Source: Gemmatimonas phototrophica (GTDB lineage Bacteria; Gemmatimonadota; Gemmatimonadetes; Gemmatimonadales; Gemmatimonadaceae). Taken from it: a stretch of 64,000 nucleotides of DNA. Positions 15,981-24,990 of this stretch are shown piece by piece. The stretch lies in assembly GCA_945869195.1 (NCBI GenBank), contig CAMBNV010000001.1, positions 1 to 64,000 on the forward strand. Direction: 5' to 3'. How positions within the stretch are numbered: the stretch's first letter is position 1; each line of letters opens with the position of its first letter. The position numbers and the translations under genes are program-made. The notes beneath the pieces were generated by a model. That model was not told the origin of the DNA. It was given only the letters and a program-made list of their open reading frames with translations, and did not search any database.

Positions 15981-18173
15981 CTAGTCGTCGACGATCGTCA
16001 CGAAGGCCGCGCTCGACGACGGCGGCTGGCCCCGCGGCATCGGGCGGACATTCGCCAGCGGGCTCACCTGTATCGGGAAGATCCCACTGTCACGGTTCGC
16101 GCCCCACGAGTCGCGCAGCAACATGCGGTGCGTCGCCCGCTCGCCGCGCTCGCCGGGGAGCCGCTGCACGTAGCTCCCGTCAGACTGCATCTCCCACGCC
16201 TGTCGATTGTCGCCGAGGCAGACATCCAGCACCGAATGCAACCGCTGCTGGAACTCCTCGCTTACGACCGGCGTGACCACCTCGACGCGGTGGTCCAAGT
16301 TGCGTGGCATCCAGTCGGCCGACCCGAAGTAGTACTCCGGCGCGTCGTCGTTGCCGAACATCCAGATCCGCGAGTGCTCCAGAAATCGGCCGATGATGCT
16401 CAGGACACGGATCCGCTCGGACAACCCCGCGACGCCAGGAACCAGGCAGCAGATGCCGCGGATGATCAGATCGACCTCCACTCCCGCCGCTGAGGCCCGA
16501 TAGAGCGCCTCGATGCATTCGGGGTCCACGAGGGCGTTCATCTTCGCGATGATCCGCCCGCGGCGCCCCGCCAAGGCGTGCGCCGCCTCGCGGTCGATCA
16601 TCCCGACCACCCGAGTACGCATGCGCGCGGGGGCGACCACGAGTCGGCGGTATTCGGCGCCGCGCGAATATCCCGTGAGCGAGTTGAAGAGGTCGCTGAT
16701 GTCCGCCGCAATCCCCTCGTCGCAGGTGAGCAACCCGATGTCGGTGTAAATGCGCGCCGTACGCGTGTTGTAGTTACCCGTCCCGATATGCACATAGCGG
16801 CGAATGCCGTCGTGCTCCCTACGGACCACCAGCGCCGTCTTCGTGTGCACCTTGAGGCCGGGCAGCCCGTAGGCCACGTGCACGCCGAACGACTCCAGCG
16901 TACGTGCCCACGCGATATTGTTGGTTTCGTCAAATCGCGCCTGTAGCTCGACCACCACCGCGACCTGTTTCCCGCGCTGCGCTGCCTGCGTGAGCGCCTG
17001 CACAATCGCGCCGTCGCCCGAGGTGCGGTACAGCGTCATCTTGATCGCGAGCACCTGATCGTCGCGCGCCGCCGTTTCAATGAACGTCTCGACCGAAGCC
17101 CCGAACGAATCGAAGGGATGATGCACCAGAATCTCGCGTTCGCGGATCACATCGAAGATCGAACGACTCGCGTCACGCAACGCCGCGGGCACCACCGAGA
17201 TCAACGGCGGGTCGCGATGCTCCGGCAGGTCAATCGACGAGAGTTGAAGGAAGTCACCGACATCGAGCAGCGGCCCCGGTTCGAGAATCTCGCGCTCTGA
17301 GAGCGGCGCCATCTCCGGGGCCTCACCCGTACGAAGTTCGTCAAGCAGCAGCTCGCGCAGGTGCAGCGGCATGCCCGTCTGCACTTCGACCCGCACCACT
17401 TCGCCGAACCGCCGCTGAAAGAGCTGCTCCTCGATCATCGCCAGCAGGTCTTCCGAGTCCTCGGTGTGCGAAATCTCCAAGTCAGAGTAACGCGTCAGGC
17501 GGAAGAGGAAGCAGGCGAGCACGGTCATGCCCGGAAACAGCGTGTCGAGCCGGGCAGTGATCACCGACTCGAGCGGCACATACGAGTGTGGCTTCCCGGT
17601 CGGCACCCAGCGCGGCAAGCTCTTGGGGACCTTGACGCGCGCAAACCGGACGGTGCCCGTCACTGGGTCGCGCAGCTCCACCGCGAGCGAGAGCGAGAGA
17701 TTGCTGATGTACGGGAACGGATGGCCGGGGTCGACGGCAAGTGGCGTCAACACCGGGTAGACGTCCGACTCAAAGTAGCGATCGATCCGGGTGCGCTCCT
17801 CACCGTCGAGCTCGTCAACCGAGACGATCCGCACGCCGACGCGCCTCAACAACGGCAAGAGCACCTCATGCAACAGGTGCCGCTGCCGCGCGATGAGCGC
17901 GCGCACCCGCTCGTCGATCAACTCGAGCTGCTCGGACGCCGTGAGGCCGTCGGACGAGGTCAGGAGTACGCCGGCAGACAGCTGCCGGCGCAGACCCGCC
18001 ACACGCACCATGTAGAACTCGTCGAGATTTGACCCGAAGATCGCGAGGAACTTCAATCGCTCGAGCAGCGGGGTGCGCTCATCCTCGGCCTCATGAAGCA
18101 CTCGCGAGTTGAACTCGAGCCAGGAGAGCTCCCGGTTCAGGAACGCGGGGTTGGTCGGCCGGAGGGTAGCCAC
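15981..18173 (-). CDS. ppk1: Polyphosphate kinase 1
   Basis: Polymerises the ATP gamma-phosphate into polyphosphate, reversibly, at the inner face of the membrane. The 730-residue length is right for PPK1. Seen: N-terminal RELSWLEFNSRVLHEAED, head domain FGSNLDEFYMVRVAG, HHPFDSF (about 355), and the autophosphorylated His near residue 461 in YVHIGTGNYNTRTARIYTD, followed by a second catalytic region (MNALVDPECIEALYRAS, IIRGICCLVPG) and ADWMPRNLDHRVE. It lies seven bases after pit, forming an operon, and faces the ppx gene across acr3. Polyphosphate made here would store phosphate brought in by Pit. An unusual basic/proline tail (RPMPRGQPPSSS) follows the last conserved block. Confidence 0.96.
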   Translation of the reverse strand: MATLRPTNPAFLNRELSWLEFNSRVLHEAEDERTPLLERLKFLAIFGSNLDEFYMVRVAGLRRQLSAGVLLTSSDGLTASEQLELIDERVRALIARQRHLLHEVLLPLLRRVGVRIVSVDELDGEERTRIDRYFESDVYPVLTPLAVDPGHPFPYISNLSLSLAVELRDPVTGTVRFARVKVPKSLPRWVPTGKPHSYVPLESVITARLDTLFPGMTVLACFLFRLTRYSDLEISHTEDSEDLLAMIEEQLFQRRFGEVVRVEVQTGMPLHLRELLLDELRTGEAPEMAPLSEREILEPGPLLDVGDFLQLSSIDLPEHRDPPLISVVPAALRDASRSIFDVIREREILVHHPFDSFGASVETFIETAARDDQVLAIKMTLYRTSGDGAIVQALTQAAQRGKQVAVVVELQARFDETNNIAWARTLESFGVHVAYGLPGLKVHTKTALVVRREHDGIRRYVHIGTGNYNTRTARIYTDIGLLTCDEGIAADISDLFNSLTGYSRGAEYRRLVVAPARMRTRVVGMIDREAAHALAGRRGRIIAKMNALVDPECIEALYRASAAGVEVDLIIRGICCLVPGVAGLSERIRVLSIIGRFLEHSRIWMFGNDDAPEYYFGSADWMPRNLDHRVEVVTPVVSEEFQQRLHSVLDVCLGDNRQAWEMQSDGSYVQRLPGERGERATHRMLLRDSWGANRDSGIFPIQVSPLANVRPMPRGQPPSSSAAFVTIVDD

Positions 18174-18180
18174 GAACGCC

Positions 18181-19212
18181 TCAGCCGCGAATCGCGGCGA
18201 TGACCCAATAGCTCCCTGCGGCGACGCCGGCCGCTGCCGGGATAGTGATGACCCAGGCCCAGATCATCTGGCTCGCGACCCCCCAACGCACCGCCGAGAG
18301 CCGGTTCGTCGCGCCCACCCCGACGATCGCACCTGCGATCGTGTGCGTCGTACTCACCGGGATCCCGAGATACGTCGCCAGGAAGATCGCCGACGCGCCT
18401 CCGGTCTCGGCACAGAAGCCGCCGATCGGTCGCAGCTTCGTGACTCGCGACCCGAGCGTGTGGACAATCCGCCAGCCGCCCAAGAGCGTCCCGAGTGCGA
18501 TCGACAGGTGCGCGCCGAGCTTCACCCAGAACGGGATCTCTTCTCCCGTGCTCAGGTAGAAATGGCGCAAGAATCCGGTCTCGTTCACGAAGTAGACCTG
18601 ACCGGTCACGAGCAGCGACACGATGATGCCCATGGTCTTCTGCGCGTCGTTGGCACCGTGCGAGAGCGAGAAGAGCGCCGAGCTCGTAATCTGCATCCCG
18701 CGAAAGAGCGGCTCCACCGTCGCCCGACGCGCGTTCCGGAAGGTCCAGCTGGTGGCGACCATGAGCGCCCAGCCAGCGGTCATGCCGACGAGAGGCGAGA
18801 CCACGATAAAGATCAGCGGTTTGATCCAGCCGGAGAGGATCAGCGCGGCGAAACCCGCCTTGGCCACGGCTGCGCCGCCATACCCGCCCATGAGCGCGTG
18901 CGACGAACTCGACGGAATCCCGTACCACCAGGTAATGAGGTTCCAGGCGATTGCGCCGATCAGGCCCGCGAGAATCACATCCGGGTTCACCAACGCCAGG
19001 TTGATGAGTCCCTTGCCCATCGTTTTCGCCACGTTTGTGTCGAACACGAAGAGCGCGATGAAGTTGAAGCTCGCCGCCCAGATGACGGCGGTGAACGGAC
19101 TGAGCACCCGCGTTCCTACGATCGTGGCGATTGAATTCGCCGAGTCGTGGAAACCGTTGATGAAGTCGAAGATGAACGCGACCAGGACGACCGCGAGAAT
19201 GAACCAGACCAC
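18181..19212 (-). CDS. pit: PiT-family low-affinity phosphate transporter
   Basis: An inner-membrane phosphate:proton (or sodium) symporter. I choose GTG at 19212, three bases after the DUF47 stop, because the conserved start VVWFILAVVLVAFIFDFING then falls at the N-terminus; an upstream GTG at 19266 would overlap DUF47 by 52 bases and add a basic stretch unlike the family. From 19212 it is 343 residues. Both PiT repeats are visible: GFHDSANSIATIVGTRVLSP near the start and GIPVSTTHTIAGAIVGVG near the end, plus GGYGGAAVAKAG and a central loop. Order DUF47-pit is a standard pairing in which the DUF47 protein modulates the transporter. Confidence 0.95.
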   Translation of the reverse strand: MVWFILAVVLVAFIFDFINGFHDSANSIATIVGTRVLSPFTAVIWAASFNFIALFVFDTNVAKTMGKGLINLALVNPDVILAGLIGAIAWNLITWWYGIPSSSSHALMGGYGGAAVAKAGFAALILSGWIKPLIFIVVSPLVGMTAGWALMVATSWTFRNARRATVEPLFRGMQITSSALFSLSHGANDAQKTMGIIVSLLVTGQVYFVNETGFLRHFYLSTGEEIPFWVKLGAHLSIALGTLLGGWRIVHTLGSRVTKLRPIGGFCAETGGASAIFLATYLGIPVSTTHTIAGAIVGVGATNRLSAVRWGVASQMIWAWVITIPAAAGVAAGSYWVIAAIRG

Positions 19213-19214
19213 GG

Positions 19215-19826
19215 TCAGGAGTTCTTGAGAGAGATACTCTCGAGCACGTTCGCCACGTCTTCGCACTCATCGACCGCATGCTCGAGATTGTCGTAGATCT
19301 CCTTCCACTTGATCACTTCGAGCGCGTCCGGCTGGCCCGCGAAGAGCAACTCGATGGCCTCGGAGTAGATCGCGTCGGCCTTCTCCTCGAGCTCCTTCAC
19401 TCGGCGCCCCGCTTTCTGCACTGCCCCGGGAACGCGAATCTCCTTCACCGCCGTCGCGATGGCATCGGCGCACTCTACCAGCACGTCGACGAGCGCGATC
19501 GCGGCGTCGCGCCGCTCGGTGATGTGGAACATCTTCGCTCGGCGTGCCGTCCCGTCCATCAGGTCGATCACGTTGTCGAGCCGATTCGCCAGTAGGTGGA
19601 TATCCTCACGATCGAGCGGCGTCACGAAGCTCCGGTTGATCCGCTGGATGATGTCGTAGGTGATTGCATCGGCGGCATGCTCTTCCGCCTTGATCTTGAC
19701 GGTGAGCTCGTGGAGACGGTCCGGCGCGGAAAAGAGCTGTTTCAGGAGCGCCGACGAGGTTTTGAGACGTTCGGACAGCTGGTCGAATAGACCGAAGAAG
19801 CCTTCATCCTTCGGGAGGAAACGCAC
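19215..19826 (-). CDS. DUF47 (PhoU-like) Pit accessory protein
   Basis: A 203-residue, almost entirely helical cytoplasmic protein of the DUF47/PhoU-like family. Start GTG at 19826 (MRFLPKDEGFFGLFDQLSER) matches the usual N-terminus; the extra 56 codons upstream lack conserved sequence. Typical motifs are KAEEHAADAITYDIIQRIN, TPLDREDIHLLANRLDNVID and WKEIYDNLEHAVDECEDVAN, repeated acidic/His positions that bind metal clusters in PhoU-like folds. It directly precedes pit (two-base gap), where it is known as a regulator of phosphate transport. Because the nearby phoU is truncated, this may be the only PhoU-fold protein of the locus. No clear ribosome-binding site precedes it; the leader is pyrimidine-rich. 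Confidence 0.92.
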   Translation of the reverse strand: MRFLPKDEGFFGLFDQLSERLKTSSALLKQLFSAPDRLHELTVKIKAEEHAADAITYDIIQRINRSFVTPLDREDIHLLANRLDNVIDLMDGTARRAKMFHITERRDAAIALVDVLVECADAIATAVKEIRVPGAVQKAGRRVKELEEKADAIYSEAIELLFAGQPDALEVIKWKEIYDNLEHAVDECEDVANVLESISLKNS

Positions 19827-19932
19827 GGGGGTTGTCTCGGGCGAGGGGAGGACGGCTGCGCGGTTCCCGGAGGAGGATCGAAGAACCGAAGGGAGAAGCG
19901 AAATCAGTAACAACCGCACCTGCGTAGCACCC

Positions 19933-19965
19933 GTAAGATACCGCGCCGTGCGAGCCGCCTGCAAA
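19933..19965 (-). promoter_or_regulatory. Candidate promoter of DUF47-pit-ppk-acr3 operon
   Basis: On the minus strand TTTG (19965-19962) and TATCTTAC (19940-19933) are separated by 21 bases, resembling the Bacteroidetes-type TTTG / TAnnTTTG arrangement with two mismatches in the -7 box. The GTG start lies about 105 bases downstream. Position is plausible; sequence match is moderate. Confidence 0.4.
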
Positions 19966-20003
19966 CAGCGCTGACGGTGCCGCGACGCATCCATACAGAA
20001 CCG

Positions 20004-20786
20004 TTACCGAGCCCCGTCTGTCTCGGTGAGCAGACCGCGCGCTACCAATGCGACTCGCCGCTCATCCACCAGGTCCGGCTGCACGAAGAGCCGGACGAAG
20101 AGGACGCCCGCAAGGAACCCTCCGACATGCGCCCAGACTGCGATCCCGCCCGCGAGCTCTCCGCCGCGGCCCAGCTGCGGAAGACCGATCAGGAGCTGCA
20201 GTGAGAGCCACCAGAGGAGCACCAGCCAGGCGGGGAGCGGGATAATCCGATAGAACAGAACCAGGATGAACAGCATTCGGACCCTCACCCGTGGAAAAAG
20301 CACGAAATACGCCCCCATCACCCCCGATATGGCGCCGGAGGCCCCTACCATGGGGATCGGGGAGGTTGGGCCCGCCGCCACCTGCGCCGCTGCCGCCGCG
20401 AGACCGCAGGTCAGGTAAAAGAGTGCAAAGCGCGGCGCTCCCATCACATCCTCGATGTTGCTCCCGAACACCCAGAGGAACAGCACGTTGCCAAGCAGAT
20501 GCTCGCAGCCCCCGTGCAAGAACATCGAGACGACCGGCGTTGCCCAGTTGAGGAGCTGGTCGTCCACCGCGCACTCGAGGCCCGGGGCGATTGGAAGCGC
20601 CTGACCGAGCGGGGCGAGGCCGGTGAGTTCCCCGGGCACGAGGCCAAGAGTACAGATCGAGCGAATAAGCCGTTCGTTGAATCCTGCCCCTTCGACGATG
20701 AGCCAGACGGCGGCTATTGCACCCAGGATGAGGATGGTGACCACCGGAGTCCGGACCGTCGAATTGTGGCCGCTCAATGGGATCAT
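20004..20786 (-). CDS. Rhomboid family intramembrane serine protease
   Basis: A 260-residue integral membrane protease. Catalytic dyad is seen: Ser150 in [15 protein letters not shown] and His220 in [14 protein letters not shown]. Other hallmarks are [18 protein letters not shown] (H-x-x-x-N oxyanion region) and WWLSLQL in the L1/helix-5 region. There are about seven hydrophobic segments, the first at residues 14-32. Rhomboids cut type I or tail-anchored membrane proteins within the bilayer; this subclass with an extended first loop (about 45-85) occurs in many bacteria. It is a single gene transcribed away from dnaK with 173 bases between; substrate unknown. Confidence 0.93.
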   Translation of the reverse strand: MIPLSGHNSTVRTPVVTILILGAIAAVWLIVEGAGFNERLIRSICTLGLVPGELTGLAPLGQALPIAPGLECAVDDQLLNWATPVVSMFLHGGCEHLLGNVLFLWVFGSNIEDVMGAPRFALFYLTCGLAAAAAQVAAGPTSPIPMVGASGAISGVMGAYFVLFPRVRVRMLFILVLFYRIIPLPAWLVLLWWLSLQLLIGLPQLGRGGELAGGIAVWAHVGGFLAGVLFVRLFVQPDLVDERRVALVARGLLTETDGAR

Positions 20787-20959
20787 CGCGTCATCCTGTC
20801 AGTCTACCTCAGAGGGAAGCGGGGCTAACCCTGCCATTTCGGCGTGAATCTCTGGCCCCACCCTTGCCGTTCATAGTCTGCGCACTCATGCCGCCGCGAT
20901 CCGCGGCGGATCAATCTGGCGCACTCCCTGCGCTAACAAGATACTCCCCCGAGGAACAA

Positions 20960-22891
20960 ATGGCAGACAAGGTGATCGGCATCGACCTGGGCACGACCAA
21001 CTCGGTCGTCGCGGTCATGGAGGGTGGCGACCCTGTCGTCATCCCCAACGCCGAAGGGGGGCGCACGACGCCCTCAGTGGTCGGCTTCAGCAAGGACGGC
21101 GAGCGCCTCGTCGGCCAGATCGCGAAGCGTCAGGCCGTGACCAACCCAGCCAATACGGTCTTCTCGATCAAGCGCTTCGTGGGCGCCAAGATGTCCGAGG
21201 TGCAGACCGAGACGGCGCGGGTGCCCTACAAGATTCTGCGCGGCCAGAACGACCTCGCCACCGTCGAGGTTCAGGGGAAGACGTACACGCCCACCGAAAT
21301 CTCGGCGATGATCCTCCAGAAGATGAAGCAGACTGCAGAGGATTACCTCGGCCACCCCGTGACCAAGGCAGTCATCACGGTGCCCGCCTACTTCAACGAC
21401 TCGCAGCGACAGGCGACGAAGGACGCTGGCAAGATCGCTGGCCTCGAAGTGCTGCGGCTGGTCAATGAGCCCACGGCCGCCGCCCTCGCGTATGGCCTCG
21501 ACAAGAACAAAAAGAAGGACGAGAAGGTCGCGGTGTTCGACCTGGGCGGCGGTACCTACGACATCTCGGTCCTCGAGTTGTACGAAGTCGACGGGACGCG
21601 GCAGTTCGAGGTGAAGTCGACCAACGGCGACACCCACCTGGGCGGCGACGACTTTGACCAGAAGGTGATCGACTGGCTAGTGGCCGAATTCAAGAAGGAC
21701 CAGACGATCGACCTCTCCAAGGACCCGATGGCGCTCCAGCGCCTGAAAGAGGCCGCGGAGAAGGCCAAGATCGAGCTCTCGGGGACTATGAGCACCGACA
21801 TCAATCTGCCGTTCATCACGGCCGACCAGTCGGGGCCGAAGCACCTCAACTACCAGCTGACGCGCGCCAAGTTCGAGCAGCTCGTGGACGATCTCGTGCA
21901 GCGCACGAAGGCGCCGATGGAAAAGGCACTGAAGGATGCCGGGCTTCAACCCTCGGAGATCGACGAGATCATCCTCGTCGGCGGCTCGACGCGGATGCCG
22001 AAGATCCAGGAGATTGTGAAGGCGTTCTTCAATAAAGAGCCCAACAAGGGGGTGAATCCCGACGAGGTCGTCGCCGTCGGCGCGGCGATCCAGGGTGCGG
22101 TCCTTACCGGCGAACAGAAGGACGTGCTACTCCTCGACGTCACTCCGCTCTCGCTCGGCATCGAGACCCTGGGCGGCGTGACCACGGTGCTCATCGCCCG
22201 CAACACGACGATCCCCACCAAGAAGTCGGAGACGTTCTCGACGGCCGACGACAACCAGACCACGGTCGAGATCCACGTGCTCCAGGGTGAGCGCGAGCTC
22301 GCCTTGCACAACAAGACAATCGGCAAGTTCCAACTCACGGGGATCCCGCCGGCCTCGCGCGGCATCCCCCAGGTCGAGGTCACGTTCGACATCGACGCCA
22401 ACGGCATTCTCCACGTGGCGGCGCGCGACAAAGCGTCGGGCAAGGAGCAGAAGATCCGGATCGAGGCCTCGAGCGGACTCTCGGACGCCGAGATCGACCG
22501 CATGGTGAAGGACGCCGAGCAGAACGCCGTCGAGGACAAGCGGAAGCGCGAGGAAATCGACACGCGCAATCGGCTCGATACCCTCGCCTATCAGGTGGAG
22601 AAAGAGTCCAAGGAGTGGTCGGACAAGATCCCCGCCGACGTGAAGGCGCGGCTTGACGCTGCCGTGGAGCGCGCCCGCAAAGCGCACCGCGGTGAGGAGA
22701 TGAACGAGATTACGGCGGCGCTCGAGGAGCTGACGGCGGCCTTCCAGGCGGCTGGTCAGGCCGTCTACGCGGCCCAGGCCGCCCCCACGTCCGAGGAGGG
22801 AAGCGCCGGCACCGAGGCGCCAGCGGCCGACGCGAAGACGGACGATGTCGTCGAAGCAGACTTCGAAATCGTCGACGACAAGAAAGCGTAG
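20960..22891 (+). CDS. dnaK: Hsp70 chaperone DnaK
   Basis: ATP-dependent cytoplasmic chaperone, 643 residues from the ATG at 20960 ([20 protein letters not shown]); ribosome-binding GAGGAAC lies just upstream, and the in-frame sequence before it is not conserved. Nucleotide-binding domain motifs: phosphate-1 IDLGTTNS, phosphate-2 [18 protein letters not shown], adenosine motif [13 protein letters not shown]. The linker [15 protein letters not shown] leads to the substrate-binding domain, a helical lid, and an acidic end [13 protein letters not shown] close to the canonical EEVKDKK tail. No grpE or dnaJ is adjacent. I found no CIRCE operator upstream; regulation may be by another heat-shock route. 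Confidence 0.98.
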   Translation: MADKVIGIDLGTTNSVVAVMEGGDPVVIPNAEGGRTTPSVVGFSKDGERLVGQIAKRQAVTNPANTVFSIKRFVGAKMSEVQTETARVPYKILRGQNDLATVEVQGKTYTPTEISAMILQKMKQTAEDYLGHPVTKAVITVPAYFNDSQRQATKDAGKIAGLEVLRLVNEPTAAALAYGLDKNKKKDEKVAVFDLGGGTYDISVLELYEVDGTRQFEVKSTNGDTHLGGDDFDQKVIDWLVAEFKKDQTIDLSKDPMALQRLKEAAEKAKIELSGTMSTDINLPFITADQSGPKHLNYQLTRAKFEQLVDDLVQRTKAPMEKALKDAGLQPSEIDEIILVGGSTRMPKIQEIVKAFFNKEPNKGVNPDEVVAVGAAIQGAVLTGEQKDVLLLDVTPLSLGIETLGGVTTVLIARNTTIPTKKSETFSTADDNQTTVEIHVLQGERELALHNKTIGKFQLTGIPPASRGIPQVEVTFDIDANGILHVAARDKASGKEQKIRIEASSGLSDAEIDRMVKDAEQNAVEDKRKREEIDTRNRLDTLAYQVEKESKEWSDKIPADVKARLDAAVERARKAHRGEEMNEITAALEELTAAFQAAGQAVYAAQAAPTSEEGSAGTEAPAADAKTDDVVEADFEIVDDKKA

Positions 22892-22905
22892 CGCAGCGCG
22901 GCCAA

Positions 22906-22924
22906 CCGTGCGCCAGGCGCACGG
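22906..22924 (+). terminator. Possible terminator after dnaK
   Basis: Perfect 8-bp GC-rich stem (CCGTGCGC / GCGCACGG) with a 3-base loop, 14 bases after the dnaK stop, then GAAACCTTTT. The T tract is offset, so confidence is moderate. Confidence 0.5.
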
Positions 22925-22999
22925 GAAACCTTTTGGCCGGCGCGTAGTACTGAACGAGAGCTACATTGCCGACTGACCCTTTGGAGACTTCCCTCCCCT

Positions 23000-24583
23000 A
23001 TGACGCTCCATCTGACTCGCACCCGCATCCTCGCCGTTGGCTCCCTCGCATTCGTGGGCGGCATTTTCTTCGCGTCGTCCATGAAGTGGACCGACCGCCT
23101 GTTCGCACAGGCGGGCGCGATGGCGACACGGCCGAGCCAGGCACAGGTGCAATCGCTCGCCGACGCGAGCAACGCCTTTGTTTCGATTTCGGAACACATC
23201 ACGCCGGCGGTGGTGTCTATTCAGGCCGAGCGCGATCCCCGGGCGCGCGCCAATCGCCGCGCCCCGCAGGTGCCTGAGAAGGGACAACTCCCGGGACAGG
23301 GCCAGGCCCCCCCGGGATTAGAGGAGTTTTTTCGCCAGTTTCAGGATCAACAGCCGCAGCAGCCCCAGCGCGCGCAGGAGTCAAGCGGATCGGGTTTCCT
23401 CGTCTCGCGTGACGGCTACATCCTCACGAACAACCACGTCATCGAAGGCGCCGACCGAGTGAAGGTCGCGATGCAGGACCGCCGAGTCTTCGACGCCCGC
23501 GTCGTCGGGCGCGACGCGACGACCGACATCGCGGTGCTCAAGATCGAGGGTCGCAACTTCACGGCGGTCACGCTCGGTGACGACGACCAGGTGCGGATCG
23601 GCGAATGGGTGCTCGCGATCGGCAACCCGCTCGGTCTCGACTTTACCGTCACTGCCGGGATCGTGAGCGCCAAGGGGCGCGGCCTCGTCGGCCTCGCGCG
23701 CACCCAGTACGACATCTCCGATTTTATCCAGACCGACGCCGCGATTAATCCGGGCAACTCGGGCGGTCCGCTGGTCAACGCCCGCGGCGAAGTCGTCGGC
23801 ATCAACTCGGCGATTGCATCGCAGACGGGTTTCTATTCCGGGTACGGGTTTGCCATCCCGATCACACTCGCCAAGCAGGTGATGGACGACCTGATCGCTT
23901 TTGGCGAGATCCGCCGGGCGGTGATCGGCGTCTCGATCGGTGAGGTGTCGCCCGAGGACGCCGCCGTCGCGGGCCTGCGAGAGATTGCCGGCGTGAAGGT
24001 GCAGGCGTACTCGGGGACCGATTCGCCCGCGCTGCGCGCGGGGATCGAACCGGGGGATGTGATCACCCGCGTGGACAACAAGCCGGTCGCGCGCGTGGGG
24101 CAACTGCAGCGGATCGTGCGGGCCAAAAAGCCCGGCGACGTGGTCGCCGTCGAGGCGATGCGCTACGGGACGAAGAAGACGTTCTCGGTGCGTCTCACCG
24201 CAGCGCCTCGGGACAACGGCGTGGTTGCGGTGGCAGACGAGGAGACGGTGCCAGAAAAACAGCCGACGAATTCGCGTCTCGGCATCGCGGTGGAACCGGT
24301 CTCGGCCGAACTCGTGCAGCTTTCCCGCATGCCTGAGGAGTATCGAGGCGTGCGCGTTGCCGCGATCGACCCGGGAAGCCCGTCCGAGAATCGACTCGCC
24401 GTCAACGACGTCATCGTGCAGATTCTCCCGAGCAAGAAGCGGATTGGCAGCACGACCGACCTGCAGGATGTCCTCACCGGTGTCAGCGCTGGCGATATCG
24501 TGAGTTTCTTGGTCTACAGTCCGGTCCGGGGTGGTGGCGGCACCACGCGGGTCGTGAACATCCGCGCGCAGGCCGGGCGATAA
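23000..24583 (+). CDS. degP: DegP/HtrA-type periplasmic serine protease
   Basis: An envelope quality-control protease/chaperone of 527 residues. An N-terminal hydrophobic segment (about 10-26) acts as signal or anchor. The trypsin-like domain has the full triad: His146 (LTNNHVIEG), Asp176 (TTDIAVLKI) and Ser254 (NPGNSGGPLVN). A Pro/Gln-rich loop lies at about 85-125 (EFFRQFQDQQPQQ), comparable to the LA loop of DegP/DegQ. Two PDZ domains follow (about 300-400 and 420-520). It follows dnaK on the same strand with 108 bases between and ends before a strong hairpin. The related names degQ and mucD cannot be distinguished here. Confidence 0.95.
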   Translation: MTLHLTRTRILAVGSLAFVGGIFFASSMKWTDRLFAQAGAMATRPSQAQVQSLADASNAFVSISEHITPAVVSIQAERDPRARANRRAPQVPEKGQLPGQGQAPPGLEEFFRQFQDQQPQQPQRAQESSGSGFLVSRDGYILTNNHVIEGADRVKVAMQDRRVFDARVVGRDATTDIAVLKIEGRNFTAVTLGDDDQVRIGEWVLAIGNPLGLDFTVTAGIVSAKGRGLVGLARTQYDISDFIQTDAAINPGNSGGPLVNARGEVVGINSAIASQTGFYSGYGFAIPITLAKQVMDDLIAFGEIRRAVIGVSIGEVSPEDAAVAGLREIAGVKVQAYSGTDSPALRAGIEPGDVITRVDNKPVARVGQLQRIVRAKKPGDVVAVEAMRYGTKKTFSVRLTAAPRDNGVVAVADEETVPEKQPTNSRLGIAVEPVSAELVQLSRMPEEYRGVRVAAIDPGSPSENRLAVNDVIVQILPSKKRIGSTTDLQDVLTGVSAGDIVSFLVYSPVRGGGGTTRVVNIRAQAGR

Positions 24584-24648
24584 TCCAGCGACTGGCGCCA
24601 GGGCGGCGCCAGCCGCGATACCGGGTGCGATGGACCAACGCGGACGAC

Positions 24649-24676
24649 CGAGGGGCCTCCGAACGGAGGCCCCTCG
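24649..24676 (+). terminator. Strong intrinsic terminator after degP
   Basis: A perfect 12-bp stem (24649-24660 with 24665-24676) closed by a GAAC tetraloop and followed by TCTTATCTTT. It lies between the protease gene and tRNA-Leu; its T-rich tail overlaps the predicted tRNA promoter box. Confidence 0.9.
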
Positions 24677-24679
24677 TCT

Positions 24680-24687
24680 TATCTTTG
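24680..24687 (+). promoter_or_regulatory. TAnnTTTG-type -7 box for tRNA-Leu
   Basis: TATCTTTG is an exact match to the Bacteroidetes-type -7 consensus TAnnTTTG, 13 bases before the mature tRNA 5' end. No TTG-type -33 box is clear because the preceding sequence is the degP terminator hairpin. Confidence 0.6.
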
Positions 24688-24700
24688 GGTCCTCAGGGAC

Positions 24701-24782
24701 GCGAGAGTGGCGGAATTGGTAGACGCGCAGGACTTAGGATCCTGTGCCGCAAGGCGTGTGGGTTCGAGTCCCACCTTTCGCA
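24701..24782 (+). tRNA. tRNA-Leu (anticodon UAG)
   Basis: Class II tRNA of 82 bases. The acceptor stem GCGAGAG pairs with CTTTCGC (24775-24781, one G-T), the discriminator is A, the anticodon stem CAGGA/TCCTG (24728-24732 / 24740-24744) encloses loop CTTAGGA with anticodon TAG at 24735-24737, a variable arm GCCGCAAGGC follows, and the T arm contains GGGTTCGAGTCCC. It decodes CUA and, by wobble, CUG. The CCA end is not encoded. Confidence 0.97.
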
Positions 24783-24878
24783 TGAGGTACCGGCGCCGGC
24801 CGGGAATCACCGGCGGGCAGGGGGTGAGTGGGGTGGTGGCCACGGGGTTGCCGCTGGTCCTCAGAGTCGGCTAGCGCC

Positions 24879-24910
24879 CTTGGCCCCCTCGCGCTCCCCC
24901 CTTAACTTTG
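24879..24910 (+). promoter_or_regulatory. Candidate promoter for tig-clpP(-clpX)
   Basis: CTTG at 24879-24882, a 20-base spacer, then TAACTTTG at 24903-24910, an exact TAnnTTTG box. The trigger factor ATG is 80 bases downstream, in a leader with the complementary pair CCCCGTCG...CGGGGG that may fold. The geometry matches Bacteroidetes -33/-7 promoters. Confidence 0.6.
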
Positions 24911-24990
24911 GCTCTATAGAAACCCCCGTCGCCGCACTCCGGCCACGGGGGTTTGTGCCCCCAATCGACCTTCACGCACCATTGAACTTC

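Noticed and set aside
20787-20959. CIRCE heat-shock operator before dnaK
   Set aside because: GCACTC and GCTAA fragments occur, but no TTAGCACTC-N9-GAGTGCTAA inverted repeat.
24625-24990. N-terminal extension of trigger factor
   Set aside because: The extension would translate through the degP terminator and tRNA-Leu; the true start is ATG 24991.
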